From positions 28,899,537 to 28,963,536 of the forward strand of contig NC_064440.1 in NCBI RefSeq assembly GCF_023343835.1: a stretch of 64,000 bases of DNA, in the 5' to 3' direction. This DNA comes from Lagopus muta (taxonomy: Eukaryota; Chordata; Aves; Galliformes; Phasianidae). A program made the translations under genes and the position numbers. Under the pieces are notes generated by a model. That model was not told the DNA's origin. It did no database searches and saw only the letters and a program-made list of their open reading frames with translations. This document shows positions 52,601 through 61,600 of this stretch, piece by piece; within the stretch, counting starts at the first letter, position 1; every line of letters begins with the position of its first letter.

Positions 52601-55600
52601 TAGAATAAAAAATTTACATAAATCCAACACTTCAGGTGTTGCCCTTAAAAAAGTTGTGGTGTTTTTTTTTTGTTTGTTTGTTTGTTTTTTTCCCACCTTG
52701 GTACTATTACATGACAGAAATTAAATCTTCCTGTCAGTTTACAACAAAATCAATCTACCCTTCTGGATAAAGCAACATCATTTTATTACCTTGCCATTAG
52801 CTCTATTGATCTTATTCACAACTTCAGCAATAATGATCTTCTCATCCACAGCATCCTTCAGTTTTTTGTACTTGGGGTTCTTGCTGATCTCCAGGTAAGC
52901 CCCTTGGAATGGCTGCCCAACGCTGCAAAACGAAGAGAATCAGAGCTGAATACAAATCCAACACAAAACAGGTATTGCTCCAGGCTCCATGGAGTCAGGA
53001 TTTGCTCCAAATGGAAGCTTCCCTAATCCTGGATAGGTCATCTTCCAGAGAAAGTCATCTTCCACCTCGTCATTAGCAAAACACCCAGATCCAGAGCCAA
53101 GTGACACAGAAACCTTTGCTTTCAATTTCTCCCTCTTTGAAACAACAGCAAGGCAGACTGCTACATTACTGTGTAACAGAATAATTACAGCAACACATTG
53201 CTGTATGCAAATATGTCAATATCTCAGTGTTTATGCAACCTAATTTCTCCTCACTGCTGCTGAGGAGCTGGGAGCTGCTTCCCCAAGACAACAGGAGTGG
53301 CACCAGCATTAATGCAGTGCAGAGGTGTTAGCACTGAATCTATGCCATGAAGGCACACCACGTCCATTAGAAAAATTTGGGAAGTGTGGCTCTATCCCAC
53401 AACACACTATCCCCACAAAAAGAGAGAGGGGTGCTAAATGGTAAGCATTTCAGTCATGCTCTCTTGCATATATTAACAGCAAAGCATCAGTGAAGAACGA
53501 AAAATTCATCTTTCAAGACAGTAATAGGATATTTATTTTCCTGCTCTGGAAGCAATTCCAAATAAACGGGCCAAATGGTTACCAATACCAGGCACATGCA
53601 TTTCTTTGTATATGCTATCAGTTTTGATGTAAAATCTCCCAGTAACGGCCTGTTTGTGAAAACAGAAGAAATCCAACTTCCAAAAGAACAGCAGCTCTGT
53701 CTCTTTGCAGCATTTCAGAGAGACAGTAATTCCCCTTGAGGATTCACTCGTTAGATGTGTAGCAGCCCTTTGCCAACACTTGCTGTCCTTGCAGCTCACC
53801 CCATCGTTACCTCAGGGTCGTGTAACGACAGCTCCCCTATCAGTCGCTGCTTGTTTTGTTTGGAAGTCACTTTAACTAATCACTTTGATTAAATTACAGT
53901 CTAAGTAGTAAATGCAAAGCTTTGCCAATGCGAGAGCCCAAAAGGAACCGCTACATTATCTGGAAAAGCACTGCCTTTTCTAATCACCAGCACACAGGGA
54001 GAGAAAAGGAAGGGCACTGGATTTTTAGTAATCACCAGAAGTTCCTCTCTGCTCTTCAATAATTACACTGCACGCAGAAAATTAGCCACGTCCTTCAAAT
54101 CACTATCATTCCAACTAATCAGAAACTTTATACAATATTTCCTCCACCCTTAGGCCAATAAAAAATTCAACAGGAGTTAATCAGCTCTGAATACAGTTCA
54201 CAAGGGAAAAGGAGATGGAAATGTTTCTAAATCAGAGAGGGGTGAGCAGTGGGGAACGCATTCTAACTTCCCACTGAGTTGACGCTTTCTGTTTTGGTTT
54301 TTATTAATTAACACTATGGAACCATAGTCACCGAAACCATAGGTTCCCTGTAGATTTTGTCCCTGATCAAGTGACAAATCAACAGTTACTTTCTATCACA
54401 TTTACCACTTGGATAGAGATCACTCAGCTACATATTGCAGCAAAATACTGCATTGTTCAGCCTTGGATGTTTCTGTGTGTAAGTACCAAAGAGGGATGCA
54501 AAATTCCTTCCTTCCCACACTGATCAGACAAGAAGTCCAGGGGCAGCATCTTTCTCTTTTCCCAACAGCATGAAAAGGGATCACAAAGCAAATAAATGAG
54601 CAAACCACAAGCTGACATACACAGCCTTTAAATAAGTAATCTGCTGAAGGCAAGAAACCGAGCCCATTACAGGAAATAAAGGAAATGCCTCAGTAAAAAA
54701 AATGAAGAAAACAAACCAATAAAATGCACAGACATTGAAGCAGAGCCTCTCCATGCATGGAATTGGCCCCATCAACTGTTACAAGATCCTGGCCCTGCCT
54801 CATTTAACATTGCTTTGCTCCTCTCTCTTCAAACTGTGGCACACAACAGAAATCTCTGTCAAGATGAACGATGCCTTTGTTTTCAATGAAAACATTATTT
54901 CGCAGCTCGTATTTTCTTAAAAAGTGCAATTCAACTTCTTTCAAAGACATCCAACCTCTATTTTGTCATTTTATTGCATACACAGAACAAGCATATTGCT
55001 TAAGTAAAATCAGATACTGCTGCACTTCCCTGGGCAATGTTAGCTGCAGGGAAAGGAAAGACTAAAAGTTAACAGATTTTAGGTTAACATTACTCTGATT
55101 GCACTAATTAGGAAGATAAGAGCGGTGCCTGGCACGCCTCATTGGGAATGATGTGGTCACTTACAGCCCTTCAGTCAGCTTTGCACTTCTGGGCTGCAGG
55201 AACCAGCACAATGGAAACTAAGGGAAAGAATGAGTTCAACTTCTCCAAATTTTTACTGTGCAAGTCTGTCATAGGGGGTCAGAACAACAAAATGTCATGG
55301 ATTCGGAAAAGAAGTGCTCAGTATCACAGGATGAGCAGCTGCAACAGCAGGCAAGGTAACTTAGAGGCAAACTGAGGTCAGTGAAGTAAATGATGGAGCC
55401 GTGATCGTTCACCAGCCCCTACAGTAAAACATTACAGTGAAACAAGGAAAAGCTCTTTCTTGCCTAAGATAAAAAGCAAAATCGTGCACAGCTTCCTAAA
55501 CGTGCAGAAGGATAGTAAGGATATTGAATTTATTATACAGGAAAACCTGAGGAGTAGGTAATCACCTGGCTGGATATAAGGCCTTCTTGTCCTTGAAAAG

Positions 55601-58600
55601 TTCGCTTGCTTCCAGTTTTTCTTCATATATAAGCTTCTGCTGATCTGTGAACTGGTCTCTGTACTTTTTACACTGCAAAACACGATATGTCAAACAAACC
55701 AAAAATTATCCTTCCAATTCTGATCTGAAGCAGCAGCACCACAGACTAATGTTTGCTTATTGCTCGATTTATACATTCTTTGTACGCTTTTGAGGTGACT
55801 CAGCTCCGTTCTACATGTCTCTAGCACAGTAACAAGCTGCAGAGGTGTTTTCCTCCTCACCCATTCCACATTCTTCCCAATTACACCAAAAAGAATCTCT
55901 ACAACATCTCATTTAAGCACAACATGACTGGAATGCCAAGCTAAAAGGGTTCACAGAACATGCAGATGCACAATTGGGGATGCTTATGTAAGCACACAGA
56001 AAGAACAAAACATAGCTGAGAGGATGACTTTTGCCAGCACAGAAGTGAAAATGGTTCCTTGATAATGCACAGAAAACATAGCCCACAAGCTCAGTAAAAT
56101 GTCTCATCAGCACTTACATTGATTCTCACCATTCTCTCCATTCAAAGATCCAAAATAAATTTCAGCTAACCTCAGCTCATAAGTAAAAAATTCCACCAAG
56201 TACTTCCAATGTTGGACTGAAAGCTAGTCCCAGCCCTGGCCACAGACACAAGGACTATAAGGTACCAATTAACAGGGAACAGGCATGTGGCTTCAATATC
56301 TAGTTAAAAGCCAATAGCAGGAAGCGATCCTCTTTCCCTAGCCCCAGGAAGAAATAGGCAGGATAGTTATACCCCTTGAAGGCCAAAGACAATGATCTTC
56401 CAAAAGAAAGAAAATCATCCTGGCTGGAATGGGAAGAAATGCTTCCTACAAATAGGCTCTTCAGGAAGGAAACAAATCTGCTGACAATCATACACTGAAT
56501 TTCTGTACAGGCTGGACCAGAACGCGCCCTACCCTCCACAAATGGAAAATCCTCTTCAGTTCCTTGTGAGTTGAGTCCAAGAAAAGGTAAGGTCTCGCCG
56601 GCCAGTTTTTATCTATTGGTGATAAAGAAGGCATCTTCTTCTTCATTTCCAAGAAGTATTTCTGCATCTGAGATAAAATTGAAGCAAGATGTTTTATTAA
56701 TGTTCAAATACCAGACTTACCAAAATACGCATGGCAAAGCAGATGCTGTGTGATTAAAAGCACCGTTACCAAACTGCAACTCTCAGCTTTAATAAACATC
56801 AGCACAGATTCTTAAAAAGCTGGCCATATTGGAAAAAGCAGATTTAGATGTCATGAGTATGACAAATGCATAGTTAGTGCCACTCCCACACCTTCAAAAC
56901 ACTATTACTGTTATTCTTTCTTTACAACATCAGAAAATTTATCCATTTTCTGTTTGCTTAGCTTGGACACTTCCTTACAAAGACCACAAAGGTCACAAAA
57001 CAACTGTTATTTTTGCAAGAAAATATACAAAAACTAATATATAATGTACGTATGCTTTGTACAGATATATACATACAAGTCTCTGAAGGGTAAATTCATA
57101 AATTTTTCTTCCAGCGTTGGCTCTGAAGAATTTCCTGTACTCTCTACGGACCTAAAAAGTTAAACAAACCCCCCAAAGTGAGCATGAAAATGAATGTGTT
57201 CTCACTGGTACTCTTATAAATCTTTATGGCAGAAAACAGTCAGAAAGCAGACAAACATGCAAAGTGTTCCCTGAAATGCAAACTCTAAGTGGATACACTT
57301 AAAACATATGAACCAGGCTACAGATTAAGAGAGAGGTCAGAAAGTTACCTCAGATGACCTCGGCACAGTCATCTGCAAGTGTGACAGAGAATTTTAACTA
57401 TCTTTTCCTTTGAAAACACAACACTGGATACTGTTGGATTCACAGAATTCTGACTATCTTCCTGGGCTTTTTCATAAGGTGAAACTGAGCACATCCACTG
57501 TGAGAATGAACGGGAAGCCCATGCTCATGACAGAGCTGAAGCACCCGCTGGCCTTCCTCCAAGTTTGGAGCAGCCGGGGACACACCTGGTAAGAGTTTGG
57601 AGCAAAAACCAGAGAAAACATCGTGGCTTTGCATAATTTACCCCAGAGCAAATCTAGCGGTTTCAGTGAACTTGCCATGTGCTGCTAAATTCACTGCAAC
57701 CGAAAAATAAAGTGAGATCGAAAAGAAAAGGCTGTGGGGAGACCTCACTGCAGCCTTCCAATACTTAAAGGGAGTTCATAAACACGAGGGAAACCAACGT
57801 TTCATACAGGTAGACAGTGACAGGACAAGGGGCAATGACTTTAAACTAACGGATGGAAGATTTAGATGAGATATCAGGGGAAAGTTCTCTATTGAGAGAG
57901 TGGTGAGGTGCTGGAACAGGCTGCCCAGAGAGGCCGGGAGGCTCCCTTCATAATAAAAATGACTAGAGTTGTTATTCACTGATTTTCTGTGAAGTCTGGT
58001 TCTGTAAAACTGGTGTACACCCCCTGCTGCATTCAAGAAATGAGTACATGTGGTACTAAGGGACATAAGTTCAGTGGGGAAATATTGGTGGTAGGTGGAT
58101 GGTTGGACTGGATGACCTTGGAGGTCTTTTCCAACCTTGGTGATTCTACAATTCTATTTATTACTCAGTGATGGAAACTTGAAACCACTCCAGCCACAAT
58201 CACCCCAAATCTCGCTCTTCTCAGAGATTCTCTTTAATAATGGTGCTTTACATTCCCTTGCAAGGTGTGCACATTAATTTGGAACACGGGGTCTTGCTAC
58301 ACGTCCACAGAGTCTACTGGAACTGCGGGGAGGCTGCAAAGCAAGCACTGATCAATGCAAGCGTTCCAGAAAAGCCTATCTACAGAAAGTTGGAAAGCAC
58401 CACAGATGGTATTAAAATCTACTTATTACACAACAACAAAAAAACTAAAAAAACCCTCAAGAATTACTGGATTAATCTTGATCACTTGTATTAAGTTTAA
58501 TTCTTCACTTGTGTATATTTTGGGTGAAGCTTCTACAACATGAGACAGAAGAGAATTGCCTGTGGTAACAGTGGTGAAGTGGAATTACAGAGTGGGTTCT

Positions 58601-61600
58601 TGTTCAGAAAGCTCTGTGTGTTTCAGGTGAGGCAAACGTGCCACTTACACCATTTAAAAATTTGCTGGAAAACCACACGACAGACAGGCAGAGGAACATT
58701 CTGGCTGCAATGTGCCTTAAAAGTTTTGGATTCATCAGTTTTCATTCAAATGCTGCTGTGTGATATGCAACAGCCTCTGAGTTCTCATTTTAAAATGACA
58801 AAAACAGACCCACTTTGGCAGTAGCACTTAATGTGCGATTCTGATCTGTAGAATGACTTCTTACAATGGCTCCTCTGTATTTCTAGCTCTGCTTTCCATG
58901 TATATATTGTAACGTAATTTTTATATGCATAGTGTGCCCACATTATATGCGATTTTAAAAGTTTCCTAGGTATTTACACCCATTTCATCACTGTTAAAAT
59001 AAATTTGAGAACATGGTAGCTGGACTTATCATTATGGGGTTGTGGTTGTTTCCTTTCAACCTTCTGTAGCCCACAGTACCCCATTAGCCAAGGTGGCACC
59101 CAAGCCAAACAATGATTTAGATTTCTGCAGTTCCTCAGGACTGCATCTGTGAAAGTACGTTTGAAAATCTACAGTGAGCAGAACCATGTAAATCATGTCA
59201 TGTGTCATGTAAATCATTTGGGCGCAGACCTGAAATACCCCAAGTTGCCATTTTTATAGTCTATTTACAGAGCAGAACTACATTTTTCCAGATTACAAAC
59301 GCGTTTTCTTTTGCCAACCAGTCCTTGAAAGCAAGGGACAGACAACGAAAGTCTATTGCACATCATAGCTCTGCTGGGAGGTCAATGATGCCACCAGCCA
59401 CAGGTGACCGCATGCAATGCCGTGCCCTACACAAGCTCAGTGGTATCAGCCGTGGGCTCAGCATTGTGACGTGAGCAGCAGTGAGAGTCTGCAGTTCCTC
59501 TCCGCCTCCATTCAAACAAGCAGAGATCACAAGAAGAAAATAAATGCTTGTAATCTGTCCAGACAGGACCTCTGCCAACACAGGTCATGTTTATGAGCCA
59601 TACTGGAGTCCTTTTAGATTCAATGAGGCACATTCAGCTTACCAATTTTGCTGTCAATTCACTGAAAAAGTTAAGCAACATAATTTTGTGCAAGAACATT
59701 CTTACTATCAATCCCCCACACCTGCTGATTTAAGCGTTAGTAAGGTGCCACGCTGTAATGAGTTCATGTAGGCAGAAGGGAGTGTTTAAGAAGTACCTTC
59801 AGTCCAAGCCAGTAAGCCCAAATGACTGCAACAGCATGCTTACGCCTAGCCTCCTCCTTCAAGCGTTTCAATTCCCTTCGAGCCTAAAAGGTTTAGATAG
59901 TGAACAAAAGAGACAGCCCGATGCAGACAGCACAATGACCAGGAAAGGCTTCTCCCAAACAGAACAGCCAACATACAATCAAGGTACAGAGAGATGGAAG
60001 AACAGTGTTTAACCTCCAAAACCCCTTTTGTGGTGTGAATTGGTGCTAAACCGCAGATGAGGTCCAAAAAGCCTCAATTTCATCTTTTATTTTACAGATG
60101 AGAATTTTATCTGCCCTCTCATTTGCTGCCAACGTTTCCATCTCATCCTACGTGCACACCCTTGCCATCAACAGTAAGTACCGTGATCAGAATGATGTCT
60201 ATGGAAACCAAGACCGAAATCTCACCATCTCAGCAGCTCTTCCACTGGCAAGTGCTGGATCATAACCCTGAAACTGTGTGTGATGACAATGACGGCACTG
60301 CACTAAGGGCTTTTATTCTGGAGGTGATTTTGGTTTTTATGTACTTAAATAAAATTCTACAGCCTGGTAAATTATTCCTTTCTCTATGGAATGAAAAGGT
60401 AAGCCCCCCAACACAGTGCCTTCCTGCATGTAAAGAGATAGGCACCCACCTACAATTCCTCAATAATTCCCATTTCAGGAAAGCAATTTGCAAAGCGAAC
60501 ACATATATGGGCAATTTAACAGAATTGGGTACTTTAGAGGATATCCAAACCTCTGTTACTCAGTATGTGATTACAAAAACCAAACGGAATGGAGGGTTCC
60601 AGTGCTATAACATCAGAGAGGCACAGCAGCTCTGCCAATGTCGTCAAGTTATACATTGTCAAATGGCATTGTGCAGCTGCAGGCCCAGCCTGTGCCTGTA
60701 GTGGGGCTAGCATGGGATGCAGGCACTCACAAAAATGCTTCTACTCATCTGAATGGGACCAAAGCTTCAACCATACTGTACTGGAAAAGAAAGGATTATG
60801 CAAAGTCAGAAAGTTTCATCTTGTGAAAAGGAAGGAAACCGAGCACTTGAGGTCTCAGCTTTTCTTTAAAAGCAAGTGATTTCTGAAGATAATATACTCT
60901 TCTTTTTGAAAACTTCTAAGCACTTAAATGATGAGCTCTAACACAATTAATACTATCACATCCATTTCGGATGTGGTCCTTTCTAGCTCTGAAGAACATC
61001 TTAAACTCAAGAAAGTAAATATCACCTGTGCAGTACTGATCAATTTTTTAGGTGGAAGGAACTGTGGATAAAAAATAAACTACCCATGTGTAGGTAAAAA
61101 ATAAACTACCCATGTACCCATAGTTAACAGAGGAAACTGTTAACTTTAGTAGCCACCTAAATGTCAGGTTAGATGCATAGTCTCTCTGCAGGGAGGGAAA
61201 CTCTGCACGTTAGCTTTGACTTGCAGTGCTGCCACTCCATTGCAAATCTAACAGCTTTATATCAAAACAGGAATAGTCAAACTCTGCATTCTACTTCAGA
61301 TGTGATGTGAGCACATTTCTACATCTTGTTGGCAAGACGATCAGACAGCACTTCCCACCTCATCCTAAATAATAACTGGGAGATGTTTTAAATATAATGA
61401 ATCAACAGAACATAATTTTCAAATAAGTTAAGATTTTACTAGTTGAAACCAATACAACTTTGACCTCCAGTGAAAAGCATTTCAAATGTTCACAAAACCC
61501 ACAACTGCAGGCTGGGGATTAGCAAGAATCTTTCAGTGGGACTTTGCTTCTGAAAACAAACAGCTGATGCTGGAATTCCTGGGATTTTTCTAGGGCTGCA

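Larger units (their letters stand above)
50318..52789 (-). other. MYO1B introns flanking the 51225-51377 exon
   Basis: Two introns (50318-51224 and 51378-52789) of AT-rich sequence. The second has a T-rich tract with TTTG units at about 52664-52692. The open plus frame around 52370-52724 is antisense to the gene and is not recognised. No mobile element that I can name. Confidence 0.7.

Noticed and set aside
52359-52724. 121-codon plus-strand frame in a MYO1B intron
   Set aside because: The first codon is GTG, it is antisense to the gene, it ends in a T-rich low-complexity tract, and no domain is seen.
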